Source: Candidatus Mediterraneibacter norwichensis (GTDB lineage: Bacteria; Bacillota; Clostridia; Lachnospirales; Lachnospiraceae). Taken from it: a stretch of DNA of 38,553 nt. The notes under the pieces are model-generated. The model ran no database searches. It was given only the letters and a program-made list of their open reading frames with translations, and was not told the DNA's origin. The stretch spans positions 1-38,553 of the forward strand of contig DXIU01000108.1 in NCBI GenBank assembly GCA_019112765.1, given 5' to 3'. The translations under genes were made by a program, and so were the position numbers. The first letter of the stretch is position 1. Each line of letters begins with the position of its first letter. Positions 1 to 7,903 of this stretch are shown here, piece by piece.

Positions 1-127
1 ATTTTTCTTAACTCATGGAACGGAATCAGAATTCCCTGTCCCCCTCTTCTGAATACGTCCTTCAAACACTTTCTTGTCTTCTGATTTTCTATTTGCTGTC
101 CGGAAGTTCCCTTCGACAAATCCGAAT

Positions 128-1204
128 CTACCAGCTCCGGAAGAATACGTTGTCTCCAATAACCACGCCGTCTCTGTCTGTATATGGCGCGTACAGGAAG
201 AAGTAGCAGTCTGCAACCGAGGCAAGCCGCTTGCCGTTGACAGCATCCCGGGTTACTTCCAGTGCCAGGCTGGTAGGACCGCGGTTGAGTGCTGATTCAA
301 GACGTCCTGTCCATACCGGCTCAAACTGTCCTTTTGCATAGATAACACCCCGGATTGTGTTCGGGAACCGTGGATCTTCCACACGGTTCATGATTACCGT
401 TGCTACGGCGAGCATGGCGTTGTATTCATGGTGTGCCTCGCAGTCCAGGAGAGCTGCCATCAGAGTAACTTCATCAACAGAAGCATCAATTGCGCCTGTA
501 TTTGTAGTGCCGCCGGATGCGGACGAGCCGGATGAGCCGGAAGCGGAAGTTTCACGGGCAGCTTCTTCTGCTGCCAGGCGCCGTGCCTCTTCTTCTTTTG
601 CCTGTTCAAGCTTTGCGTTTACTTCCTCAAGATCCGTGGAGGTCTCGTCAGCCTTTGCCTGAAGCTCGGTTTTTTTCTCCTCCAGTTCAGCCTGCAGATC
701 TACCATTGAAGCCTGCTGCTCTTCCAGAGCAGTTTTCTGATCCGCGATTTCCTGGTGGACATTCTCGAGCTCATTCAGCGCGTTTCTGTCATATTCACTG
801 AGGTGTTCAATGAAATCCGCTTTATTCAGGAAATCTGTCATGTTTTCGGCAGAGAAAAGCATCTCAAGCAGTGATGCATTGCCGTTTTCATACATATACT
901 TAATGCGGGTTTTCATATCCTCGTATTGCTGCTGCTCATTTGCCTCGGCTTCAGCAAGAGCATCAGAGGTACGTCCGATTTCACCCTGGAGTATCTCGAT
1001 CTGCATCTCGGCGGTAGTAATTTCGTCATTCAGATCAAGAATATCCTGATTGATACCCGCAAGTTCATTTTCAAGGGCCGAGGTCTGGTTCTCCAGGCTT
1101 TCGATATCTTCATCCGCCAGAGCGGGAAGAGCGGAAAGCGTGACTGCGACGGAACAAAACAGAGCCAGGCCTGTCTGGAGCCATCGTTTTTTACTGATAT
1201 CCAT
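128..1204 (-). CDS. Secreted coiled-coil cell wall hydrolase (PcsB-like N-terminus, SleB/CwlJ-type hydrolase domain)
   Basis: A 358-residue exported peptidoglycan hydrolase. Residues 1-30 form a signal peptide ending in ALPALA before DED. Residues about 35-215 are a long heptad-rich coiled coil rich in Glu, Gln and Ala, like the N-terminal part of PcsB/CwlO-type hydrolases. A Gly/Ser/Thr linker follows, then a Hydrolase_2 (SleB/CwlJ) domain from about 245 to the end. Visible family features are the CEAHHE segment, which carries the presumed catalytic Glu, and the RFPNTIRGVIY and GQFEPV segments. I chose ATG 1204 rather than the in-frame ATG at 1222 because GAAAGGA lies just upstream of 1204. 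SleB domains are lytic transglycosylases in spore cortex lysis, but vegetative coiled-coil fusions are common in Lachnospiraceae, so a role in vegetative wall remodelling is inferred. The gene is transcribed divergently from the HAD gene. Confidence 0.88.
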   Translation of the reverse strand: MDISKKRWLQTGLALFCSVAVTLSALPALADEDIESLENQTSALENELAGINQDILDLNDEITTAEMQIEILQGEIGRTSDALAEAEANEQQQYEDMKTRIKYMYENGNASLLEMLFSAENMTDFLNKADFIEHLSEYDRNALNELENVHQEIADQKTALEEQQASMVDLQAELEEKKTELQAKADETSTDLEEVNAKLEQAKEEEARRLAAEEAARETSASGSSGSSASGGTTNTGAIDASVDEVTLMAALLDCEAHHEYNAMLAVATVIMNRVEDPRFPNTIRGVIYAKGQFEPVWTGRLESALNRGPTSLALEVTRDAVNGKRLASVADCYFFLYAPYTDRDGVVIGDNVFFRSW

Positions 1205-1239
1205 AATCTCAAATCCTTTCATATAGCAATTATCAGATC

Positions 1240-1267
1240 ACATTTTGCCGGGACACCGGTAAAATGT
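1240..1267 (-). promoter_or_regulatory. Leader hairpin of the wall hydrolase gene
   Basis: In the transcribed minus strand ACATTTT and CCGG pair with CCGG and AAAATGT around a four-base loop, with one A-C mismatch. The hairpin lies between the promoter and the ribosome binding site and has no following T-run, so it is not a terminator. It could stabilise the mRNA or modulate translation; its function is unknown. Confidence 0.45.
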
Positions 1268-1291
1268 AATATTACCAGTTGCCGATTATCT

Positions 1292-1320
1292 ATTATACTA
1301 TAAATTGCGTTATTAATCAA
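1292..1320 (-). promoter_or_regulatory. Sigma-A promoter of the wall hydrolase gene
   Basis: Read on the minus strand: TTGATT (-35, 1320-1315), a 17-base spacer, then TATAAT (-10, 1297-1292). It is correctly placed about 90 bases upstream of the start codon at 1204. Its -35 lies inside the spacer of the plus-strand promoter at 1305-1333. Confidence 0.75.
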
Positions 1321-1333
1321 ACTCTGTTACAAT
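1305..1333 (+). promoter_or_regulatory. Sigma-A promoter of the HAD phosphatase gene
   Basis: TTGCGT (1305-1310), a 17-base spacer, then TACAAT (1328-1333) preceded by an extended -10 TGT. It drives the HAD gene, leaving a leader of roughly 120 bases. It overlaps the minus-strand promoter of the wall hydrolase, so the two transcription starts probably compete for polymerase. Confidence 0.6.
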
Positions 1334-1460
1334 GGAAGAAAAAAATTATGAAATATAGACAAACATTTTTTCGCGCCCGGCAATTTGCAGGAAAAAACGC
1401 CGTAATGGCCGGGACAGATACTGTGCTATATACTGGAAGAAAAAAGAAAGGAAGGAAAAA

Positions 1461-2294
1461 GTGAAGCGAAAGATAAAAATGGTGGGGCTTGATCTTGACG
1501 GCACGCTTTTAAATGATAAAAAAGAACTTCTTCCATATACGAAAGATGTGCTCAGGCGGGCTGTGGATCAGGGGATTATCGTTCTGGTCGCGACCGGGCG
1601 GCCCTGGCTGGGAGTGCCGGAGGAGCTGAGAAACTTTCCGGGGATGAGATATGCGCTTACTTCCAACGGAGCCAGGATCATAGACCGGGACGAGAACCGG
1701 GTGATCGAAGAAAAACTTCTCTCGCCGGAGCTGGCCCGGAAAGCATTGGAAATATGCGAAAAATATGATACCTTACAGGAAGTATATTTTGACGGACAGG
1801 GGTATGCCCAGGCGGATAAGATGCTTCATGTGGAAAAATATCATAAGAATCCGAATATGTGGGAATATATTCGGACGACAAGGATTCCGGTTGAGGATAT
1901 TTTCGCTCTGGTGGAGAAGGAAAACCGGGGAATGGATAAAACCCAGGCTCTTTTTGCCGATATGGATGAACGGGCGAAGGCATGGAAAGAACTGGAAGAC
2001 GTGGAGGGCCTGGAGCTTGTCGGATCTCTGAAATACAATATAGAGATAAATGCCCGGGGAGTGAACAAAGGCACCGGACTGGTAAACCTGGGAAGAATTC
2101 TGGGGATACGCAGGGAAGAGATCATGGCCTGTGGAGACGGAGATAATGATACGGCGATGATGAGAGAAGCCGGATTCGGAGTTGCTATGGAAAATGCGGA
2201 AGAACAGGTAAAGCAGGCCGCAGACTACATAACATCCTGCAACGAAGACGAAGGCGCGGCAAAAGCCATTGAGAAGTTTGTTCTGAACCAGTAG
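1461..2294 (+). CDS. Cof-type HAD-IIB family hydrolase
   Basis: A 277-residue cytosolic phosphatase of the Cof/YidA group of the haloacid dehalogenase superfamily. The N-terminal motif I DLDGT (about residues 9-13) carries the nucleophile Asp and the general acid Asp. The C-terminal motif IV GDGDNDTAMM supplies the Mg-binding acidic residues. The C2B cap fits between them, and the length matches the family. The start is GTG at 1461, directly after GAAAGGAAGG. Members dephosphorylate small sugar phosphates, FMN or PLP; the substrate cannot be read from sequence. The uppP gene follows after 37 bases with its own ribosome binding site, so the two may be cotranscribed. Confidence 0.88.
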   Translation: MKRKIKMVGLDLDGTLLNDKKELLPYTKDVLRRAVDQGIIVLVATGRPWLGVPEELRNFPGMRYALTSNGARIIDRDENRVIEEKLLSPELARKALEICEKYDTLQEVYFDGQGYAQADKMLHVEKYHKNPNMWEYIRTTRIPVEDIFALVEKENRGMDKTQALFADMDERAKAWKELEDVEGLELVGSLKYNIEINARGVNKGTGLVNLGRILGIRREEIMACGDGDNDTAMMREAGFGVAMENAEEQVKQAADYITSCNEDEGAAKAIEKFVLNQ

Positions 2295-2331
2295 TTGACT
2301 CTGTGTATTTTGATAGTAGGAGGAAGAAGAG

Positions 2332-3156
2332 ATGTTAGACATATTAAAGGTGATAATTTTCGGTATTGTGGAAGGTATTACGGAGTGGCTGCCGATCAGC
2401 AGTACCGGGCACCTGATTTTACTGGAGGAGCTGTTAAAACTCAGCCAGGGGGATGCCTTTTTTGAAATGTTCCAGGTAGTGATCCAGCTGGGCGCGGTTC
2501 TGGCGGTGGTTGTGATTTATTTCCATAAGCTGAATCCGTTCTCGCCGAAGAAAACAAAGAACCAGAAGATGATGACCTGGCAGATATGGATTAAGGTTCT
2601 GATCGGCTGTGTTCCGGCAGGAATTGTAGGTCTGTTTTTTGATGATCTGATAGACAAATGGCTGTATCACTGGTACATAGTGGCGATCATGCTGATCGTA
2701 TATGGTATTCTTTTTATCGTAGTGGAGAATTACCAGAAAGGCAGAAAACCGAAGGTGACAAAAATGTCCCAGCTGACGGTTCCCATGATTCTGATTATCG
2801 GCGTATTTCAGATGCTGGCGCTGATCCCGGGAACCTCCCGCTCCGGCGCTACGATTGTGGGGGCGCTGATGATCGGCGTGTCAAGGGGCCTTGCGGCGGA
2901 ATATACATTTTTCCTTGCGATTCCGGTCATGTTCGGGGCCAGTCTTGTTAAGCTTGTAAAATTCGGATTTGATTTTACAGTTATGCAGGCGGTGCTTCTG
3001 GTACTGGGGATGGCGGTATCCTTTGCGGTATCCATTCTGGCGATTAAATTCCTGCTTGGTTATATCAGGAAAAATGATTTTAAAGTGTTCGGCTATTACA
3101 GAATTGTACTGGGTATTGTGGTTCTGCTCTATTTCGGAATTATGTCTCTGCTCTGA
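2332..3156 (+). CDS. uppP: Undecaprenyl-diphosphate phosphatase (BacA family)
   Basis: A 274-residue polytopic membrane protein that removes one phosphate from undecaprenyl diphosphate, recycling the lipid carrier for peptidoglycan and surface polysaccharides. Family signatures are complete. The first is EGITEWLPISSTGH, with Glu14, Glu18 and His27 matching the catalytic Glu/Glu/His. The second is PGTSRSG around residues 166-172 with the essential Arg170. Multiple hydrophobic helices and the length fit UppP. ATG 2332 follows AGGAGGAAGAAG. UppP activity is linked to bacitracin resistance in this family. No terminator is obvious in the 75 bases before the next promoter. Confidence 0.95.
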   Translation: MLDILKVIIFGIVEGITEWLPISSTGHLILLEELLKLSQGDAFFEMFQVVIQLGAVLAVVVIYFHKLNPFSPKKTKNQKMMTWQIWIKVLIGCVPAGIVGLFFDDLIDKWLYHWYIVAIMLIVYGILFIVVENYQKGRKPKVTKMSQLTVPMILIIGVFQMLALIPGTSRSGATIVGALMIGVSRGLAAEYTFFLAIPVMFGASLVKLVKFGFDFTVMQAVLLVLGMAVSFAVSILAIKFLLGYIRKNDFKVFGYYRIVLGIVVLLYFGIMSLL

Positions 3157-3231
3157 TGCCGGAGTAAGACAGAGGCGGATGCGGGATTTCCGGATAAATA
3201 TCTAAAAACAGTACGTTTTGGGGAAATGGGC

Positions 3232-3259
3232 TTGTTTTTTGCCGGAAACGTGTTAGAAT
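3232..3259 (+). promoter_or_regulatory. Promoter of the amino-acid ABC transporter operon
   Basis: TTGTTT (3232-3237), a 16-base spacer, and TAGAAT (3254-3259) with an extended -10 TGT immediately before it. It lies 55 bases upstream of the binding-protein start codon. Confidence 0.6.
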
Positions 3260-3313
3260 TATGAGGATAATCTGTATGATTATGCAACCTGAAAGTATAT
3301 GGAGGATAAAATC

Positions 3314-4177
3314 ATGAAAAAGTTTTTAGCAGTATTTCTCTCTGCGGCGCTTGTTGCAGGTCTGGCAGCGGGCTGCGGAAGTGACAGCGATGACGCGGGA
3401 AGCGGCGCGAAGACAGCAAAGGTAATTGATGTGGATCTTACCAGCGAAGAGTATGCATTCGGCGTAGATAAGACTCAGCCGGAACTCCTTGATGAGGTGA
3501 ATGCGTTTATTCAGAAGATTAAGGATGACGGAACGCTCGACGAGATCTTCGATAAATATTTCGGAGGCGGAGAGCCCACACCGGTACAGTCCGCTGAGCT
3601 GGATGAGTCCAAGGATCAGCTCGTGGTAGCGACAAACGCGGCGTTCGAGCCTTTTGAATACATGCAGGGCGACAGCTACGTGGGCGTTGATATGGAGATT
3701 GCGGCACTGCTTGCCGAAGAACTGGGGCAGGAGCTGGTAATCCAGAACATGGATTTTGACGCGGTATGTCTGTCAGTGGGACAGCAGAAATGTGATATCG
3801 CGATGGCAGGGCTGACTGTCAGTGAGGACAGAAAAGAGTATGTGACATTTACAGATACCTATTATCAGGCGTCTCAGCGGCTGATTGTGCCGAGCAGCAA
3901 TACAGAATTTGACGATATGACAGACGCGGAGTCTATCGCGGCCGCGCTGGGCGAGCTGGATTCTTCTGTAAAGATCGGAGTACAGCAGGGAACAACCGGA
4001 CAGAGCTATGTGCAGGGCAGCGAGGATCTGGGATTCCCGGGACTGAATGCTACATGCCAGTCATATAAGAGCGGATCTCTTGCGGTGCAGGATATGCTTA
4101 ATGGAAACATTGACTATGTGATTATAGACGCGGCTCCGGCAGAAGCAATCACAGAAGCAATCAACGAGATGCAGTAA
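3314..4177 (+). CDS. Amino-acid ABC transporter substrate-binding lipoprotein, apparently circularly permuted
   Basis: A 287-residue lipoprotein of the SBP_bac_3 family. The lipobox ends at Cys21 (LAAGC). ATG 3314 was chosen over 3299 because GGAGG precedes it by eight bases. In ordinary family members the mature protein begins near the segment seen here at residue 101 (DQLVVATNAAFEPFEY) and ends with a helical tail of the kind EEYAFGV...PELLDEVNAFI...DGTLDEIFDKYFG. Here that tail sits at residues 42-84, before the lobe-1 start. The protein stops soon after IDYVIIDAAPAEAI, where the tail would normally follow, so the order is permuted. All core elements remain, so it is probably functional for polar amino acids. 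Permease and ATPase genes follow. Confidence 0.85.
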   Translation: MKKFLAVFLSAALVAGLAAGCGSDSDDAGSGAKTAKVIDVDLTSEEYAFGVDKTQPELLDEVNAFIQKIKDDGTLDEIFDKYFGGGEPTPVQSAELDESKDQLVVATNAAFEPFEYMQGDSYVGVDMEIAALLAEELGQELVIQNMDFDAVCLSVGQQKCDIAMAGLTVSEDRKEYVTFTDTYYQASQRLIVPSSNTEFDDMTDAESIAAALGELDSSVKIGVQQGTTGQSYVQGSEDLGFPGLNATCQSYKSGSLAVQDMLNGNIDYVIIDAAPAEAITEAINEMQ

Positions 4178-4202
4178 ATAATAAACACAGGACTGAAGTC
4201 AG

Positions 4203-4260
4203 GAAGGAAAATACAGGCATCAGAAGCGTCCGGCGCGGGTGCAGGCATTTTCCTTCTTTT
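4203..4260 (+). terminator. Intercistronic stem-loop/attenuator between binding protein and permease
   Basis: GAAGGAAAAT (4203-4212) pairs perfectly with ATTTTCCTTC (4247-4256) and is followed by TTTT. It sits between the binding-protein and permease genes. Partial termination or 3'-end stabilisation here would give more binding protein than membrane subunits, a common arrangement in such operons. The 34-base loop is long for a classic terminator. Confidence 0.5.
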
Positions 4261-4274
4261 GAGAAGGGAAGACA

Positions 4275-4985
4275 ATGGGTAATTTTAGTCAGAAGGTAGA
4301 TAAATTTTTAGAGATCTTCATAGAACAGAACGGCTATGTAAGAGTGGTGGAAGGTCTGAAAAACACGATTCTTATCGCGGTGATCGGCCTGATTATCGGT
4401 ATACTGATCGGTACGCTGATCGCGACATTCCGGGTGATTCCAAAATACAGACTGCTTCCGAGAGTGCTGAACAGCATCTGCAGCTTATATGTGAATCTTT
4501 TCAGAGGAACACCGATGGTAGTGCAGCTGCTTGTATTCTATTATGTACTGCTTCCGATTATCGGATGGAATATGACGGGAGTGCAGGTGTCCATGCTTGT
4601 GTTCGGACTCAACAGCGGCGCCTACATATCGGAAATAATGCGAAGCGGCATTCAGTCTGTCGATCCCGGCCAGATGGAAGCGGGACGGGCAGTCGGACTG
4701 AGTTTTGGGGCAAGTATGACAAAGATTGTGATTCCCCAGGCAGTAAAAAATATTCTGCCTACTCTGGGAAATGAGTTTATTTCCCTGGTCAAGGAGACAT
4801 CGGTAGTCAGCTTTGTCGGAGCAGCAGATCTTTACGTGGCGTTTAACTATATCGGTACAAATAACTATGAGTTCATGGTTCCGTATCTGGTGATGGCCCT
4901 GATCTACATAGGTATCGTATTTTTGATTACCCTGCTTATCAGATTATTGGAAAGGAGCCTGAGGAAGAGTGATAGACGTAATTAA
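4275..4985 (+). CDS. Amino-acid ABC transporter permease (HisM/GlnP family)
   Basis: A 236-residue inner-membrane permease subunit. It has several hydrophobic helices and the conserved cytoplasmic segment around residues 135-165 ([18 protein letters not shown] and [24 protein letters not shown]), which carries the EAA-type loop that contacts the ATPase. The [16 protein letters not shown] motif is typical of polar amino-acid permeases. ATG 4275 follows a GAAGGGAAG site. Its 3' end overlaps the ATPase start by 17 bases, indicating coupled translation. It probably works as a homodimer, since only one permease gene is present. Confidence 0.93.
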   Translation: MGNFSQKVDKFLEIFIEQNGYVRVVEGLKNTILIAVIGLIIGILIGTLIATFRVIPKYRLLPRVLNSICSLYVNLFRGTPMVVQLLVFYYVLLPIIGWNMTGVQVSMLVFGLNSGAYISEIMRSGIQSVDPGQMEAGRAVGLSFGASMTKIVIPQAVKNILPTLGNEFISLVKETSVVSFVGAADLYVAFNYIGTNNYEFMVPYLVMALIYIGIVFLITLLIRLLERSLRKSDRRN

Positions 4986-5793
4986 TCTTAGGAAAAACTT
5001 TGGGGGCCTTGAGGTCCTGAAAGGAATCAATATCACCATCAACAAAGGCGATATCGTTGCGGTGCTCGGCCCTTCCGGTTCCGGAAAGAGTACATTTCTC
5101 AGGTGCCTGAACTGTATGGATGATCCTACATCGGGAAGCATTATTTTCAAGGGCGTAGATATAGCCGATATGAAGGTTGACATCAATCTGCACCGCCGCC
5201 ATATGGGAATGGTGTTTCAGCATTTTAATCTGTTTAACAATAAAACAGTGCTTCAGAACGTAATGATGGCGCCGGCCTATCTGAGGTGCCAGGATCTGAA
5301 AAAGGCAAAGCGGAAAAACAGAATAACCCGTTTGAAAAATGTGTTCCGCAGCAAAAAGGAAGACCTGATACCTATTACTGAGACAAAAGAGAAAATCAGG
5401 AGCGAGGCAAAAGAGCAGGCCCTTTCCCTGTTAAAGCGAATCGGACTGGATGACAAAGCGGATGTCTATCCCTCCACCCTTTCCGGCGGACAGAAGCAGA
5501 GAGTGGCAATCATCCGTTCTCTGGCCATGAATCCGGATGTGATTCTTTTTGACGAGCCTACGTCAGCTCTGGATCCGGAGATGGTAGGCGAGGTGCTGGA
5601 TCTGATGAAAAAGCTGGCAAAGGAAGGCATGACCATGGTGGTTGTCACACATGAGATGGGATTTGCCAGAGAAGTTGCCAACAGAGTACTGTTCATGGAC
5701 GGCGGACAGATTCTGGAGGAGGCGCCTCCGGAGGAGTTCTTCCAGCATCCGAAAGATCCGCGTCTGAAAGAATTCCTTTCGAAAATCTTATAG
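4969..5793 (+). CDS. Amino-acid ABC transporter ATP-binding protein with an internal insertion
   Basis: A 274-residue ATPase of the GlnQ/HisP group that powers import of the amino acid. Walker A GPSGSGKS is at 34-41, the Q-loop at Gln84, the signature LSGGQ at 171-175, Walker B ILFDEP with Asp195-Glu196, and the H-loop at His228. The start is GTG 4969 inside the end of the permease gene, with AAAGGAG and GAGGAAGA upstream. It is longer than the usual roughly 240 residues because of a Lys/Arg-rich insertion at about residues 108-145, in the helical domain between the Q-loop and the signature. The signature helix reads VAIIRSL where VAIARAL is usual. The ATPase core is intact. Confidence 0.92.
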   Translation: MIDVINLRKNFGGLEVLKGINITINKGDIVAVLGPSGSGKSTFLRCLNCMDDPTSGSIIFKGVDIADMKVDINLHRRHMGMVFQHFNLFNNKTVLQNVMMAPAYLRCQDLKKAKRKNRITRLKNVFRSKKEDLIPITETKEKIRSEAKEQALSLLKRIGLDDKADVYPSTLSGGQKQRVAIIRSLAMNPDVILFDEPTSALDPEMVGEVLDLMKKLAKEGMTMVVVTHEMGFAREVANRVLFMDGGQILEEAPPEEFFQHPKDPRLKEFLSKIL

Positions 5794-5818
5794 TAAACTG
5801 CTGTAAAATACAGATGAT

Positions 5819-5849
5819 AAGACCGGGCTGTACAAAGGCCTGGTCTTTT
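5819..5849 (+). terminator. Rho-independent terminator of the amino-acid ABC operon
   Basis: AAGACCGGGC (5819-5828) pairs with GGCCTGGTCTT (5837-5847), including a G-T wobble. A short T-run follows, and it comes just after the ATPase stop codon. Confidence 0.7.
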
Positions 5850-5908
5850 CAGATATCAGAAAGAAGAAAACCGCCCGGGAGAAGGCGGAGGAGAGCAGGA
5901 ATAAAATT

Positions 5909-7675
5909 ATGAAATATGAACGGATAGAGAAGGCTGTTTTTCTGGAGCGGCCGAACCGGTTTATTGCGTATGCCATGATCAATGGAAAGAAAGAGACGAT
6001 TCATGTAAAAAATACAGGGCGCTGTGCGGAACTGCTGATTCCCGGAGCAGTAATCTATGTGCAGGAAAGCGGAAACCCCGCGCGGAAAACCAAATGGGAT
6101 CTGATTGCGGTGGAAAAGGGGGAACGGCTCATCAATATGGATTCCCAGATCCCGAACCAGGTGGTAAGAGAATGGATCGAACAGGGGAATTTCGCGCCGG
6201 ATGTGACCCTGATCAGGCCGGAGACTGTCTACGGTTCCTCCCGGTTCGACCTGTATGTGGAAGCGGGAGACAGAAAGATATTCATAGAAGTCAAAGGAGT
6301 GACGCTGGAAGAAGACGGAGTCTGCCGGTTCCCGGACGCGCCCAGCGACCGGGCGGTCAAGCATCTGGAAGAATTGATCCGTGCCGGGAAAGAAGGATAT
6401 GAGACCTGTGTATTTTTTGTCATTCAGATGAAGGATGTCCGGTATTTTACACCCAACACGGATACCCATCCTGCTTTTGCGGAAACGCTCGTTAAAGCAG
6501 CGGCGGCAGGGGTAAAGATTCTGGCGTATGACTGCGAGGTGGAAGCAGACAGCATTGCCATAGCAGATCCGGTGGATGTGGTTCTGGGGAGTCCCAGGCT
6601 GAAAGAGGCAGCGGAACCGCTGGTGGAATGGTTCCGGGAAAAGAAGAGAGATCTGCCCTGGCGGAAACGGATGAATGCCTACCGGGTATGGATCTCTGAG
6701 ATTATGCTCCAGCAGACCCGGGTGGAGGCTGTAAAGCCCTATTATGAACGGTTCCTGGAAGAGCTGCCGGATGTGAAATCTCTGGCGGAAGTGCCGGAAG
6801 AGAGGCTGCTGAAGCTCTGGGAAGGCCTTGGCTATTACAGCAGAGCACGGAACCTGAAGAAGGCCGCGCAGCAGATCATGGACGAATACGGGGGACGTTT
6901 TCCGGAATCATATGAAGAAATTCATTCTCTGAAAGGAATCGGAAATTATACGGCCGGAGCCATCAGCTCATTTGTCTACAACATTCCAAAACCGGCAGTG
7001 GACGGCAATGTCCTGAGGGTTGTGACGCGGCTTCTCGCGGATCCGGGGGATATCACAAAAGCCTCAGTGAAGAAAAAAATCGAGAGCCTGATTGAAGAAA
7101 TTATCCCCCGGAGGGCGGCAGGGGACTTTAATCAGAGTCTCATTGAGCTGGGCGCAGTTGTCTGTCTGCCCAATGGGGAGCCAAAATGCGGGGAATGTCC
7201 GGTCCGGCATCTGTGTCTTGCTTTTGAACAGGGAAACCCGAGAGCGTATCCGATCCGGCAGAAAGCCAGGCCGCGGAGGATTGAAGAACGGACTGTTTTT
7301 GTATTCTGTGACAGCCGGGCCGCGGCAATACAGAAGAGGCCGGACAGCGGACTTCTGGCAGGCATGTATGAATTTCCCGGCGTAACAGGGCATCTGAGGC
7401 AGGATGAAGCAGTAGAATACGGGAAGTCCCTGGGGCTGGTTCCGGTGCGGATCAGGAGCCTGGGAAATGCGAAACATATATTCAGCCATGTGGAGTGGCA
7501 TATGACAGGATACGAGATCCTGGTGGACGAGCTTGAGAAATGCATGCCGGAAAATATGATCTTCGCCGGCCGGGAGGAGCTGGAGTCAAAGTATCCGATG
7601 CCTTCAGCTTTTGAACCTTATCTGCGTGCGGCGGGACTGGAAAAGCGAAACACCGGCGGGAAAGACGCGTCATAG
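5909..7675 (+). CDS. SfsA nuclease domain fused to MutY A/G-specific adenine glycosylase
   Basis: A 588-residue two-domain protein read in one uninterrupted frame. Residues 1-226 are a full SfsA (sugar fermentation stimulation/DNA-RNA nuclease family) domain. It has the GRCAELL motif near the N-terminus and a nuclease-like set Asp114, Glu127 and Lys129 (RFDLYV...IEVKG). Residues 227-588 are a full MutY domain. Catalytic Glu264 lies in SEIMLQQT, the helix-hairpin-helix LKGIGNYTAGAI follows, and catalytic Asp365 is in AVDGNV; the 101-residue Glu-Asp spacing matches MutY. Four cysteines (C-x7-C-x2-C-x5-C) form the 4Fe-4S loop, and a NUDIX-like C-terminal recognition domain carries FSHVEWHM. MutY removes adenine opposite 8-oxoguanine. 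ATG 5909 follows AGCAGGA. No good internal start for a separate MutY is visible. Confidence 0.93.
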   Translation: MKYERIEKAVFLERPNRFIAYAMINGKKETIHVKNTGRCAELLIPGAVIYVQESGNPARKTKWDLIAVEKGERLINMDSQIPNQVVREWIEQGNFAPDVTLIRPETVYGSSRFDLYVEAGDRKIFIEVKGVTLEEDGVCRFPDAPSDRAVKHLEELIRAGKEGYETCVFFVIQMKDVRYFTPNTDTHPAFAETLVKAAAAGVKILAYDCEVEADSIAIADPVDVVLGSPRLKEAAEPLVEWFREKKRDLPWRKRMNAYRVWISEIMLQQTRVEAVKPYYERFLEELPDVKSLAEVPEERLLKLWEGLGYYSRARNLKKAAQQIMDEYGGRFPESYEEIHSLKGIGNYTAGAISSFVYNIPKPAVDGNVLRVVTRLLADPGDITKASVKKKIESLIEEIIPRRAAGDFNQSLIELGAVVCLPNGEPKCGECPVRHLCLAFEQGNPRAYPIRQKARPRRIEERTVFVFCDSRAAAIQKRPDSGLLAGMYEFPGVTGHLRQDEAVEYGKSLGLVPVRIRSLGNAKHIFSHVEWHMTGYEILVDELEKCMPENMIFAGREELESKYPMPSAFEPYLRAAGLEKRNTGGKDAS

Positions 7676-7686
7676 CCGGAGCAGTG

Positions 7687-7730
7687 AAAACAGGGCGTAG
7701 AGGCAAAAGACAGAGCCTGCTCTGTTTTCT
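7687..7730 (+). terminator. Probable terminator after the SfsA-MutY gene
   Basis: AAAACAG (7687-7693) pairs with CTGTTTT (7722-7728), with an inner GGC/GCC pairing. The downstream arm provides the T-rich end. Its last bases touch the -35 element of the tetR promoter. Confidence 0.5.
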
Positions 7731-7758
7731 TGAATCCGGTATTGTTTTGTGCTATACT
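7730..7758 (+). promoter_or_regulatory. Promoter of the TetR regulator gene
   Basis: TTGAAT (7730-7735), a 17-base spacer and TATACT (7753-7758) preceded by an extended -10 TGC. It leaves a leader of about 140 bases before the start codon at 7904. Confidence 0.75.
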
Positions 7759-7903
7759 GTCCACAACAGTCCTGACGTATAAATATTTTCAGAGGAGACA
7801 TTTTCTGCTGAAGCAGGTACGGAAGGGACGGGAAAAGCGGTTCCGGAGGATGCTTCCCGGCATGCTGCGGAAAATCGTTTTAATAACAGGAGAGTACAGA
7901 GTT

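Noticed and set aside
7730-7903. A 58-residue N-terminal extension of the TetR regulator.
   Set aside because: The extension overlaps the promoter, has no family similarity, and ATG 7904 has a ribosome binding site and starts just before the HTH domain.
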